A stretch of DNA of 28,025 nucleotides from SKLM01 sp964450435 (GTDB lineage: Bacteria > Chloroflexota > Anaerolineae > B4-G1): assembly GCA_964450435.1 (NCBI GenBank), contig CAYVCX010000039.1:1-28025 (forward strand). Direction: 5' to 3'. A model generated the notes under the pieces. That model was not told where the DNA came from, searched no databases, and saw only the letters and a program-made list of their open reading frames with translations. A program made the translations under genes and the position numbers. Shown in pieces: positions 1-7,634 of the stretch. Every line of letters begins with the position of its first letter. Position 1 is the stretch's first letter.

Positions 1-960
1 GCGCGCCAGGCCGCCGACCTGATCCAGCAGATCCTCGACTTCAGCGGCCGCGCGAAGGCGGAGGTACGACCGGTCGACCTGGTTGGGTCCATTGAGGATG
101 GAATGGACATCTTACGTCTGGCCATTCCCGAGAGCATTCGCCTCGACCTGGCCCTGGAGCCCGCCGAGGCCATCGTGGAAGCCGACCCCACCCGCATTCA
201 GCAGGTGCTTATGAACCTGGTCCTGAACGCCCGGGACGCCATGCCCGACGGGGGTGAGCTCGGCATCGCCCTCTCGCGGCTCACCATCGGCCCCGGCGAG
301 GATCCTCCCCTGGCCGGGATGGAGCCCGGGGCGTGGATCTGCCTCACCGTGTCCGATACAGGGACCGGCATGAGTGACGAGGTCAAGGAGCGCCTCTTCG
401 AGCCCTACTTCACCACCAAGGAGGCAGGGCAGGGAACGGGGCTCGGTCTGCCTCAGGTGTACGGCATTGTGAAGCAGCACCGCGGTGCCATCGACGTGAA
501 GACGGAGTTGGGAGCGGGCACATCTTTCCACGTCTATCTGCCGGCCTACGATGAGCGTGAGGTCGACCAAGAGCAGGAACCCACGGAGCTCCCCCGGGGC
601 ACCGGGGAGATGATTCTCCTCGTCGAGGACCAGGAGGCCCTTCGCGAGGCAGGGCGTGAGCTCCTGACCGATCTTGGGTACCGGGTGCTCGTGGCGGCCA
701 ACGGTCAGGAGGCCCTTGAGGTGCTCGAGGGGATGAAGGTCGATCTGGTCATCGCCGACGCCGTCATGCCCGCGATGGGAGGCGCCGCGCTCATGCGAGA
801 GCTGGCCCATAGGTTTGCCCGGCTCCCGGCCCTCGCCGTCACCGGCGACACCCGGGAGGTGCAGGGCCTCCAGGAGGCCGGGTTTGCCGCCGTGCTGGAT
901 AAGCCTTTCGACACGCCTGACCTGGCCCAGACGGTGCGGCGCGTCCTCGATGCGGCGTGA
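1..960 (+). CDS. Hybrid sensor histidine kinase with C-terminal receiver (5' partial)
   Basis: The frame is open from the first base, so the gene begins outside the window; 319 codons are visible and the ATG at 103 is internal. The visible N-terminus (AADLIQQILDFSGRAK) looks like the second helix of a HisKA dimerization domain; the phosphorylated His lies upstream. An HATPase_c domain follows, with the N box (NLVLNARDAM), the G1 motif (SDTGTGM), an F box (LFEPYFTTK) and a G2 motif (GTGLGLPQVYG). A receiver domain ends the protein, with acidic residues in LLVED, phospho-acceptor Asp at about 253 (IADAVMP) and Lys at about 301 (LDKPF). It is a hybrid kinase that probably autophosphorylates and passes phosphate to its own receiver. 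It heads a same-strand run of signalling and pilus-type genes, so it may feed them, but its sensor part is not visible. Confidence 0.93.
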   Translation, partial: ARQAADLIQQILDFSGRAKAEVRPVDLVGSIEDGMDILRLAIPESIRLDLALEPAEAIVEADPTRIQQVLMNLVLNARDAMPDGGELGIALSRLTIGPGEDPPLAGMEPGAWICLTVSDTGTGMSDEVKERLFEPYFTTKEAGQGTGLGLPQVYGIVKQHRGAIDVKTELGAGTSFHVYLPAYDEREVDQEQEPTELPRGTGEMILLVEDQEALREAGRELLTDLGYRVLVAANGQEALEVLEGMKVDLVIADAVMPAMGGAALMRELAHRFARLPALAVTGDTREVQGLQEAGFAAVLDKPFDTPDLAQTVRRVLDAA

Positions 961-969
961 GGCGTGAGA

Positions 970-1055
970 CCCCACCCCGTCCCGCCGGCGCGGCCGACGC
1001 TTCCCATCGTTCGTCGGCGTCGTGTGAAGCTCCGCGGGGAGCTTGACGGGTGGGG
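970..1055 (+). ncRNA. Predicted three-way-junction RNA fold in the leader of the receiver-CpaE gene
   Basis: The 151-base spacer can fold as a closed multibranch structure. The outer helix pairs 970-981 (CCCCACCCCGTC) with 1045-1055 (GACGGGTGGGG), 11 pairs with one bulged C at 975. Inside, hairpin A pairs 993-999 (GCCGACG) with 1012-1018, and hairpin B pairs 1027-1033 (AAGCTCC) with 1038-1044 around a GCGG loop. Hairpin B abuts the outer helix exactly. It ends 56 bases before the ATG at 1112. I recognise no known riboswitch consensus. It could be a leader regulator, a processing site, or chance pairing in GC-rich DNA. No T tract follows, so it is not a simple terminator. A weak promoter-like TTGACG at 1043-1048 overlaps it. 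Confidence 0.4.
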
Positions 1056-1111
1056 CGACCAGGGGTAAGCTGTCCTGTCGGTGAGTCTTTCTTGGGCGGT
1101 CGGGGGGAACT

Positions 1112-2263
1112 ATGTCAGCGAAAATACTGATTGTGGACGATGATCTCCAGACACTCAAGCTGGTGGGTCTCGTCCTGGACCGCAGTGGATACACAGTCGC
1201 CGTGGCGCGATCGGGCCAGCAGGCGCTAGAGAAGGCTCACGCCGAAGAGCCGGACCTGGTCATCCTGGACATCGCCCTCCCGGACCTCGACGGATACGAG
1301 ATCACCCGCCGCCTCCGCGCCGACCCGCCCACCGCCGATCTGCCGATCCTACACTTGACGGCCAAGACCCGGGTGGAGGACAAGGTGACCGGGTTCGAGG
1401 TGGGAGCCGACGACTACGTGACCAAGCCAGTCCACCCGGAGGAGCTGGTGTCGCGCGTCCAGGCGTTGCTGGCGCGCTCGGCCCGCGGGCAGGTTGCTCA
1501 GGAGGCCCCCCCGCCCGACGTCATCGGTTTTCTCGGCTCCAAGGGCGGCGTCGGAACGACTACATTGGCCGTGAATGTAGCCCTGGCCCTGGTCGGGGGG
1601 CCAGCCGAGGATCAACACGTCGTGCTGGCCGAACTCCGAAGCGGAATGGCCACCGCCGCCCTCCAGCTTGGCTTTCCGCGCCGGGGCCGCATCGCCGAGG
1701 TGCTGGCTCAATCCGTTGGCGACGTCGACGCCGATTTCATCGAGGCCCGGCTCGACCTGCACGGCACCGGCCTGCTGGTCTTGAGCGGGCAGTCCGAACC
1801 TCCCGGTGTGGCCCAGCCTCTGCTGCCTGACTACGCCGAGGTAATCATTCAGCGCCTGGGGGTGCTGTCCGACTGCGTTCTCCTCGACCTGGGCGTCGGG
1901 CTCGACGAGGTCAACCGGCACGTGCTTCCTCGCTGCCGGCACGTTGTCGTCACCATCGAGCCCAATACCCTGTCCCTGACCCTGGCTCAAGAGCTTCTCG
2001 AGGAGATGAATCAGTCGCTCAACGTCGCCAGGCATAAGGTCAGTCTGGTGATGATCAACCGGGAGCGCTCTGCTGTCTCCCTCAACAAGACCACGATCGA
2101 AGAGAGGCTCAAGCACAGACTCGCCGGTATGATCCCGGCCGCTCCGGAACTGTCCTTCCAGGCGACCAAGGACAGCAACCCCATAGTCGCGGCAGCTCCC
2201 GACAGCTTCGTCGCCCAGCAGTACAGAACCGTCGCCTCGGACCTGCTGGAGCTCTTGCGATGA
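1112..2263 (+). CDS. Receiver domain-CpaE/TadZ-like pilus localization protein
   Basis: The 383-residue protein has an N-terminal receiver domain (about 1-122) with an acidic pocket (IVDDD), phospho-acceptor Asp53 (ILDIALPD) and Lys105 (VTKPV). A MinD/ParA-like domain follows (about 136-383), starting with GSKGGVGTTTLAVN at about 142-155. The first P-loop lysine is kept, but the lysine usual before TT is Thr, as is common in CpaE/TadZ proteins that position Tad/Flp pilus machinery at a cell site. A Walker-B-like strand (CVLLDLGVG) follows. The ATG start is preceded by GGGGGGAA. Phosphorylation probably tunes the localization or dimerization of the ATPase-like half (inference). It lies between two kinase genes and upstream of the receiver-CpaF fusion, supporting a shared pilus or secretion role. 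A second protein of this architecture lies at 23536-24621. Confidence 0.9.
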   Translation: MSAKILIVDDDLQTLKLVGLVLDRSGYTVAVARSGQQALEKAHAEEPDLVILDIALPDLDGYEITRRLRADPPTADLPILHLTAKTRVEDKVTGFEVGADDYVTKPVHPEELVSRVQALLARSARGQVAQEAPPPDVIGFLGSKGGVGTTTLAVNVALALVGGPAEDQHVVLAELRSGMATAALQLGFPRRGRIAEVLAQSVGDVDADFIEARLDLHGTGLLVLSGQSEPPGVAQPLLPDYAEVIIQRLGVLSDCVLLDLGVGLDEVNRHVLPRCRHVVVTIEPNTLSLTLAQELLEEMNQSLNVARHKVSLVMINRERSAVSLNKTTIEERLKHRLAGMIPAAPELSFQATKDSNPIVAAAPDSFVAQQYRTVASDLLELLR

Positions 2264-2398
2264 GGCTGGCATGAGGACCGAGGTGAGCGGTCCGGTCGTA
2301 CTACCCCCGGCCGGCAGCAGGCAGCCTGACGCGTGGGTGGCTGACAGGTCTCGTCGCTGGCACCGGCCATCACATCCGGCCAGGAGGAGCCAAGCCCC

Positions 2399-3625
2399 GT
2401 GACCGACGGCCCCGGGAAGACGGTCTTGATTGCCGAGGATGAAACGTCGCTCGCCGAAGCCATTGCGACAACCGTGAGTCTGGAGGGATGGGAGACCATC
2501 ATCGCCTCCGATGGCGCGGAGGCGCTCTCCCTGGCCCGAGAGCTCAGACCCGACCTGGTGCTGCTCGACGTGATGCTGCCCGAGATGTCTGGCATAGAAG
2601 TCTGCGCCACGCTGAAGACCAGTCCGGAGACCGATCAGATTCCTGTCATTCTCGTCACAGCGAAATCAGGGCGGGAGGATCGTGCTCTCGGGATGGCGGC
2701 GGGGGCCAGCGCCTACGTGGCCAAGCCGTTCAGCCCGGTTCAACTCGTCGACCTGGTGAAAGAGGCTCTGGCGCAGGACCAGACAGACGCCCACCCCCAG
2801 AGGCCCGGTCTGGACACGCTGTCCCACGACCAGCTCACGGCGTACGCCCGCGATCTCAACGCGCTCATGCGCCGCGAACGGGACCAGCGCGAGGCCCTGG
2901 AGTCGGCCCACGAACGCCTGTCGGAGATGGATCGCCTGAAGGCCGAGTTCGTCAGCAACATCACGCACGAGCTCCTCTCCCCTTTTGCCTCCCTTGGCGT
3001 GATCCTGGAGCTTCTTCAACAGCACAGCCAGGCATGCAGCCCCGATTTCCGGGAAACCCTGGACGACCTGGTTGCCGGAATCGCGGGCCTCCACCAGCGC
3101 ATCAAGGGGGTGGTCAAGTTCGCCGAGCTGGCCACGAAGCGCCGCGAGCCCAGCTTCGGCTCTTACCACATGCGCGACGTAGTACCCTGGGCCGCGCAGC
3201 CGGTGGCGGTGATAGCCAAGGGTCGAGAGGTCGACTTCCGGGTCCTGGTCCCGTCCCGGCTGCCCGAGATCCAGATCGATGCCGAATTGGTCGGCGAGGC
3301 GGTCTTCCAGATGGCTCACAACGCCGTGAAGTTCAACCATCCAGGGGGGCGGGCGGTTCTCCGTGCTTTCGAGTCCGGTGACGCCGTCGTCATTGAGGTC
3401 TCAGACACGGGGATTGGCCTCACCCCCGAGCGCCTTGAAGTACTGGGACGCTCCTTCGAACAGGGCGCCGAGGCCCTGCGGCGCGGTCAGGAAGGCCTGG
3501 GAATTGGGTGGACCTTTGTCCGTTACGTCGCCGAGGTGCACGGCGGCTGGACCGAGGTGAAGAGCCCTGGAGACGGCGAAGGAAGCACCTTCTCCCTGGC
3601 CTTGCCTTTCCGGCCGAAACCGTGA
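2399..3625 (+). CDS. Receiver-histidine kinase (response regulator/sensor kinase)
   Basis: The start is the GTG at 2399, with AGGAGG about 11 bases upstream. The 408-residue protein is soluble, with no membrane segment. An N-terminal receiver (about 7-126) has acidic EDE, Asp57 (LLDVMLPE) and Lys109 (VAKPF). A charged helical linker (about 140-178) leads to HisKA with the H box FVSNITHELLSPF (His190). The C-terminal HATPase_c domain (about 290-406) has an N box (HNAVKFN), a G1 motif (SDTGIGL) and an atypical G2 region (EGLGIGWTFV). It can therefore accept phosphate at its receiver and autophosphorylate, and so could relay between the upstream hybrid kinase and the other receivers here (inference). 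It follows the receiver-CpaE gene by 135 bases and precedes the AAA ATPase gene by 39 bases. Confidence 0.92.
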   Translation: MTDGPGKTVLIAEDETSLAEAIATTVSLEGWETIIASDGAEALSLARELRPDLVLLDVMLPEMSGIEVCATLKTSPETDQIPVILVTAKSGREDRALGMAAGASAYVAKPFSPVQLVDLVKEALAQDQTDAHPQRPGLDTLSHDQLTAYARDLNALMRRERDQREALESAHERLSEMDRLKAEFVSNITHELLSPFASLGVILELLQQHSQACSPDFRETLDDLVAGIAGLHQRIKGVVKFAELATKRREPSFGSYHMRDVVPWAAQPVAVIAKGREVDFRVLVPSRLPEIQIDAELVGEAVFQMAHNAVKFNHPGGRAVLRAFESGDAVVIEVSDTGIGLTPERLEVLGRSFEQGAEALRRGQEGLGIGWTFVRYVAEVHGGWTEVKSPGDGEGSTFSLALPFRPKP

Positions 3626-3664
3626 TTCGTTCCCGTTCAGACTGCCCTCTGCGGAGGCGGAACT

Positions 3665-4978
3665 ATGCGAGATGACACCACGCCGCGGATCGAAGAACAC
3701 CAGGCACTCAAGCGCCCCCGCTCGATCAAGGAAACGGGGCTGAGCCTTGGGCTGCTGGCCGAGCTGGCCATCAAGTTGATCTACGCGGCCGGGGAGCTGG
3801 GAGCCCCTGAGATTTGCCAGGAGTTGAAGCTGCCTTTCAACGGCGTCACAGAGCGGGTACTGGAGCTCCTCGACCGGGAGGCGCTGGTCAATATCGTCGG
3901 TTCCGAGGGCTTTGGCGCCCAGGCCTATCGCTACACCATATCCAATAAGGGGATTGCTCGCGCCCATCAGGCCATGGAACACAACCGGTACGTTGGGCCT
4001 GCCCCGGTCCCCGTCCACCGCTACAACGCGATGATCCGGGCCCAGCGAATTGGTGAGGTGGTACTTGACGAGGCCGCTGTGAAGGCCGCCTTCGAGGGCC
4101 TGGTGGTCAGCCAGGGTCTCCTTGACCGCGTCGGTCCGGCCGTCAACTCCGGGCAGTCGGTCTTCCTCTACGGGCCTCCGGGAAACGGCAAGTCGACGAT
4201 AGCGGCCCGCATGGCGCGGCTGCTGGGCCGGGACCCGATATACATACCCTATGCGGTCTCCGTGGACAGTCACATCATCAAGGTCTACGACCAGCTCAAT
4301 CACACCCCGGTCGACGCCGCATCGCCTTCTGATCAGCCCGGCCCCAGCCTGGACGCGCCGACCCTCGATGGGCGTTGGCTGCAGATCCAGCGCCCCGCGA
4401 TCGTCGTGGGCGGCGAGCTCACCCTGGAGAGCCTCGACCTGATCTGGGACCCGACCACCAAGTACTACGAGGCTCCCTTTCACATGAAGGCCAACGGCGG
4501 GATGTTCCTCATCGACGACTTCGGCAGGCAGCAGATGGACCCGCAGGACCTGCTCAACCGGTGGATTGTTCCGTTGGAGACGCGCGTCGACTTCCTCAGC
4601 CTCCACACCGGCCAGAAGATCGAGATTCCCTTCGAACAACTGGTTGTCTTCTGCACCAACCTGGACCCTCTCGAGCTCGTGGACGAGGCGTTCCTGCGCC
4701 GTATTCGGCACAAGATCCACGTGGGCGATCCCACCACGGAGCAATTTCATCAGGTCTTCCAGGCTGAGTGCCAGAAGCGGGGCCTGGCGTACAGTCGCGA
4801 AGCCTTCGTGCACCTGGTACGCAACTGGTACGTGAAGCCGAAACGCCCTTTGAGGAATTGTCACCCCCGCGATATTCTCGACCAACTCATCGACATCGCC
4901 AAGTATAAGAAGCTGGAGCCGCGCGTCACGCCAGAGATGATAGACCGCGCTTGCTCCGCCTATTTCGCCGAATTGTAG
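3665..4978 (+). CDS. Winged-helix AAA+ ATPase
   Basis: The 437-residue protein begins at an ATG preceded by GGAGGCGGAACT. Residues about 22-105 resemble a winged-helix domain, including a predicted recognition region around PEICQELKLPFNGVTERVLELL and a wing ending in YRYTISNKG. The AAA+ core follows, with Walker A at 170-178 (GPPGNGKST), Walker B at about 280-286 (MFLIDDFG), a sensor-1-like segment (VVFCTNLDP) and arginines in AFLRRIRHK. Related wHTH-AAA proteins occur near pilus and two-component genes in Chloroflexota and Acidobacteriota, from family memory. Its exact role is not established. It may remodel or regulate the pilus motor or act as an ATP-dependent regulator. It is tightly linked (35-39 bases) to the kinase before it and the receiver-CpaF gene after it, so co-transcription is likely. 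Confidence 0.85.
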   Translation: MRDDTTPRIEEHQALKRPRSIKETGLSLGLLAELAIKLIYAAGELGAPEICQELKLPFNGVTERVLELLDREALVNIVGSEGFGAQAYRYTISNKGIARAHQAMEHNRYVGPAPVPVHRYNAMIRAQRIGEVVLDEAAVKAAFEGLVVSQGLLDRVGPAVNSGQSVFLYGPPGNGKSTIAARMARLLGRDPIYIPYAVSVDSHIIKVYDQLNHTPVDAASPSDQPGPSLDAPTLDGRWLQIQRPAIVVGGELTLESLDLIWDPTTKYYEAPFHMKANGGMFLIDDFGRQQMDPQDLLNRWIVPLETRVDFLSLHTGQKIEIPFEQLVVFCTNLDPLELVDEAFLRRIRHKIHVGDPTTEQFHQVFQAECQKRGLAYSREAFVHLVRNWYVKPKRPLRNCHPRDILDQLIDIAKYKKLEPRVTPEMIDRACSAYFAEL

Positions 4979-5013
4979 CCCCAGATCGGGGCCCCAGGTC
5001 CGAAGGAGTTGTT

Positions 5014-6936
5014 ATGCCCGATTTGAATCCCGATGCACCGTCGCCCGAGGAAGTGCGGGTCCTCGTCGTCGATGACCGTCCAAAGACAGCCCAGGCCATG
5101 GCCGACTTCCTGACCATGGAGGGCTACCAGGTCACCGTCGCTCACGATGGGCCCGAGGCGCTGGACGAGATCCAGCACCAAGACCCAGATCTGGTGCTCC
5201 TCGACGTGATGATGCCCGGCATGGACGGCTACGAGGTCTGCCGGCGGATCAAGAGCGACCCCGCGACCCTATTTCTGCCCGTCGTCCTGATCACCGCGCT
5301 CAAGGAACCGGAGGAGCGGGTCAAGGGGGTGAAGGCAGGCGCTGACGACTTCATCTCCAAGCCACCGGGCAGGCACGAGCTCCTCGCGCGCGTCAAGTCA
5401 CTGGTCCGCATGAAGGCCCTGCACGACGCCCTAGAGGCGAGCAACGAGAAACTGAGGACCCTGGCTGAGGAGCGCAAGGAGAAGCTGGAGCAGGCCACCG
5501 AGGAGCTGCAGAAGCTCTTGCAGGAGCAGACGCGCTCGAGCCGTGATCTCCTCCCAGCGTCCGAATACCCGTCGCGTCGCCCCCGGGTCGATCTCTCCGC
5601 CGGGAGGCCGCTCCTGGAGGCCGCGGCCGAGGCTGGTTTCTCTCTGGATGCGCTGCGTACGTTCAAGCACCGCCTGCTGTCCCAGCTCACCGGCTCTCTG
5701 GAGGGCCGCACCGATCTGGATAGGACGCCGGAGGTGGTGGCCATGCTCAGCCAACGGCTGGCCGATATCTACGAGTCCTCGGACCTCGACCTCCCCGACC
5801 CGGTGCGCCAGACGCTCTTCCGCGACGTCGTCAACGAGATCGTCGGGTACGGGCCCATTGAGCCCCTCCTGGCGGATTCTTCCGTGACGGAGGTGATGGT
5901 GAACGGGCCGGACCTCATCTACGCAGAGCGGGAGGGCAAGCTCATCAAGACCGGCCTCGGGTTTGAGGATGACGACCACGTCCTCCGCATCATCAACCGC
6001 ATCGTCCGCCCCCTGGGTCGCCGGGTAAACCGCAAATCCCCGGCCGTCGACGCCCGGCTGCCCGATGGGTCCCGTGTCAACGCTATCATCCCGCCGTGCG
6101 CCATCGACGGTCCCAGTATCACCATCCGTAAGTTCGCGGAGGAGAAGCTCACCGTCGAAGATCTGATCAACTTCGGCTCGATCACCCCTCCGATGGCCGA
6201 GTTTCTCCAGGCCTGTGTCGCCGCGCGGCTCAACGCCGTTGTGTCTGGAGGCACCGGCTCCGGGAAGACCACGCTCCTGAACATCCTCTCTTCCTTCATC
6301 TCCGAGGGGCAGCGCATTGTGACCATCGAGGACTCGGCCGAGCTGCAGCTGCACCAGGAGCACGTGGTGCGCCTGGAGTCTCAGCCCCCCGATCCCGATG
6401 GCACCGGGGAGATGACCATCCGCGGTCTGGTAAAGAACTCTCTCCGTATGCGGCCTGACCGCATCGTGGTGGGGGAGGTGCGCGGTCCCGAGGCCCTGGA
6501 CATGCTGCAGGCGATGAACACCGGCCACGACGGCAGCCTGACGACAGTCCACGCCAACTCTCCCCGCGACAGCATCGCCCGTCTGGAGACCCTGGTGCTG
6601 ATGGCGGGCATGGACCTGCCCGTCAAAGCCATCCGCGGTCAGATCGCCTCTGCTCTCCATTTCATCGTGCAGACAGCCCGCCTCCGCGACGGATCTCGCA
6701 AAGTCGTCAAGATCACCGAGGTACAGGGGATGGAGGCTGATGTCGTGGTGCTCTCCGACATCTTCCAATTCAATGAAGAGGGTCTGAAGGACGACCGCGT
6801 CGTCGGGGAGCTCGTGCCGACGGGCATCCGGCCCAAGTTCACCCCTCGACTGGAGGCTGCCGGATACAAGTTGGGCGCCGATATCTTCACGCCGGTGCCT
6901 CGGCAGAACCAGCAGGGCAATGGGCGTCGCCGCTGA
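5014..6936 (+). CDS. Receiver domain fused to CpaF/TadA-type secretion ATPase
   Basis: I chose the ATG at 5014 because GAAGGAG (5002-5008) precedes it and because an earlier in-frame start would overlap the previous gene. The 640-residue protein has a receiver domain (about 14-128; Asp64 in LLDVMMPG, Lys116 in ISKPPG). A Glu/Lys-rich coiled-coil linker (about 130-172) connects to a full CpaF-type motor (about 215-610). The motor has Walker A at 412-419 (GGTGSGKT), an acidic box around IEDSAELQL, Walker B at 485-491 (VVGEVRG) and the His box TTVHAN at 510-515. CpaF/TadA hexamers power assembly of Tad/Flp pili or related secretion systems at the inner membrane. The fusion suggests phosphorylation directly gates the motor (inference). 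Family partners TadB and TadC are not downstream, where rpmH begins after 817 bases. Confidence 0.95.
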   Translation: MPDLNPDAPSPEEVRVLVVDDRPKTAQAMADFLTMEGYQVTVAHDGPEALDEIQHQDPDLVLLDVMMPGMDGYEVCRRIKSDPATLFLPVVLITALKEPEERVKGVKAGADDFISKPPGRHELLARVKSLVRMKALHDALEASNEKLRTLAEERKEKLEQATEELQKLLQEQTRSSRDLLPASEYPSRRPRVDLSAGRPLLEAAAEAGFSLDALRTFKHRLLSQLTGSLEGRTDLDRTPEVVAMLSQRLADIYESSDLDLPDPVRQTLFRDVVNEIVGYGPIEPLLADSSVTEVMVNGPDLIYAEREGKLIKTGLGFEDDDHVLRIINRIVRPLGRRVNRKSPAVDARLPDGSRVNAIIPPCAIDGPSITIRKFAEEKLTVEDLINFGSITPPMAEFLQACVAARLNAVVSGGTGSGKTTLLNILSSFISEGQRIVTIEDSAELQLHQEHVVRLESQPPDPDGTGEMTIRGLVKNSLRMRPDRIVVGEVRGPEALDMLQAMNTGHDGSLTTVHANSPRDSIARLETLVLMAGMDLPVKAIRGQIASALHFIVQTARLRDGSRKVVKITEVQGMEADVVVLSDIFQFNEEGLKDDRVVGELVPTGIRPKFTPRLEAAGYKLGADIFTPVPRQNQQGNGRRR

Positions 6937-6958
6937 GCGATCTCCCGAGCCAACTATC

Positions 6959-6988
6959 GTGCGCGGCTTCGGCGGGGAAGCCGCGCAC
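6959..6988 (+). terminator. Strong 12-bp hairpin after the receiver-CpaF gene
   Basis: GTGCGCGGCTTC (6959-6970) and GAAGCCGCGCAC (6977-6988) form a perfect 12-bp stem with a six-base GGCGGG loop. It starts 22 bases after the CpaF stop codon. No T tract follows on either side, so it is not a canonical intrinsic terminator. A transcript-stabilizing 3' hairpin or a non-canonical terminator for the upstream operon is most likely. Confidence 0.5.
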
Positions 6989-7230
6989 CAGTCTGAAACG
7001 CGGATGGCGCGATCTCGTCGCTCCGGCATGAACGAGCTGGACGAGAGCGGGGGAATCTCGCGCTGCTGCCAGCCAGCGTACGTCATGCGGCTCCCTGCCT
7101 CTCCGCTCAACGCCCGCCTCCTAACACGGTCTTGACGGGTTTCCCGCACCAGGCCTCTGACTCCTTCGAGACTGCGAGTCGCGCCGGCAGCGGCCTGCGA
7201 TTCCCGTCCGCTCGGGGGGGTCTGCGGTCT

Positions 7231-7268
7231 CGACTGACCACTCCCTGCCCACAGCCTGTGGTCAGTCG
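7231..7268. repeat. 11-bp inverted repeat (hairpin)
   Basis: CGACTGACCAC (7231-7241) and GTGGTCAGTCG (7258-7268) are perfect inverse complements separated by 16 bases. A smaller competing hairpin, CCACAG-C-CTGTGG, uses the inner part (7249-7261). It could be an operator-like dyad or an RNA hairpin. No T tract follows and no gene starts nearby, so its role is open. Confidence 0.5.
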
Positions 7269-7390
7269 TCCGGATGTGCGCCGGGCGGTCCTCCTCCCGG
7301 TCCCGTGTCTCCCGCACATGCGATCGGGGGGAGACCGGCCCTTCCGATGATGCGGTCAGATACACGTGACGATCTAGCGGGGAGTGCACG

Positions 7391-7551
7391 GTGGAGGGTG
7401 TTGAAGAGCGCCTGGGATGACCAAGGGTCAGACGCCCCACTTCTGGCTCCTGAGAGCGCCGAGGTAGGGCGAGCACACGGAGAATGCTCGCCTCTACGGT
7501 TTTTATGTTCCACGAATCGAGCCATCCGCGACTTGTTCAACACCCCTCCAC
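7391..7551. mobile_element. 161-base segment bounded by imperfect inverted repeats (possible MITE/IS relic)
   Basis: The left end GTGGAGGGTGTTGAA (7391-7405) matches the inverse complement of the right end TTCAACACCCCTCCAC (7536-7551), with one extra G. Ends containing a GGTGTTGAA core recall the terminal repeats of some transposons, but this is a resemblance only. No transposase fragment or clear target-site duplication is visible. The segment contains a terminator-like hairpin (7464-7504) and stops 9 bases before the rpmH promoter. A plain regulatory stem is an alternative. Confidence 0.35.
7464..7504 (+). terminator. Likely rho-independent terminator upstream of the rpmH promoter
   Basis: GTAGGGCGAGCA (7464-7475) pairs with TGCTCGCC-T-CTAC (7485-7497) as 12 pairs with one bulged T, closing a nine-base loop. 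GG and then five T residues (7500-7504) follow at once. On the + strand this fits an intrinsic terminator. It would isolate rpmH from read-through out of the pilus-type operon or from an unrecognised transcript in the spacer. Confidence 0.6.
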
Positions 7552-7560
7552 GATGGAGAT

Positions 7561-7589
7561 TTGACCGCGGGTGTCCCTTGCGGTATAAT
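7561..7589 (+). promoter_or_regulatory. Near-consensus sigma-70-type promoter for rpmH-rnpA
   Basis: The -35 box TTGACC (7561-7566) is separated by exactly 17 bases from a perfect TATAAT (7584-7589). Transcription would start near 7596, giving an rpmH leader of about 158 bases. This is the strongest promoter visible in the window, as expected for ribosomal protein and RNase P genes. Confidence 0.8.
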
Positions 7590-7634
7590 AGGAATTCGAG
7601 TTCTGTGATTGGCGTCTATCCGCGGGCGAGCGAG

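Noticed and set aside
112..1194. Long minus-strand open frame opposite the first kinase
   Set aside because: It mirrors the codon pattern of the real gene on the + strand in GC-rich DNA and has no domain-like sequence.
7241..7262. CTGCCCACA as a possible DnaA box
   Set aside because: Only about six of nine positions match TTATCCACA and it stands alone, so it does not support an origin.
5431..7476. 681-codon minus-strand open frame opposite the CpaF gene
   Set aside because: A shadow of a well-supported gene, extended into the spacer; its translation shows no family motif.
7506..7521. TGTTCCACG, resembling the left half of a parS site
   Set aside because: The right half (AATCGAG) does not mirror it, so no palindrome forms; a real parS is a near-perfect 16-base palindrome.
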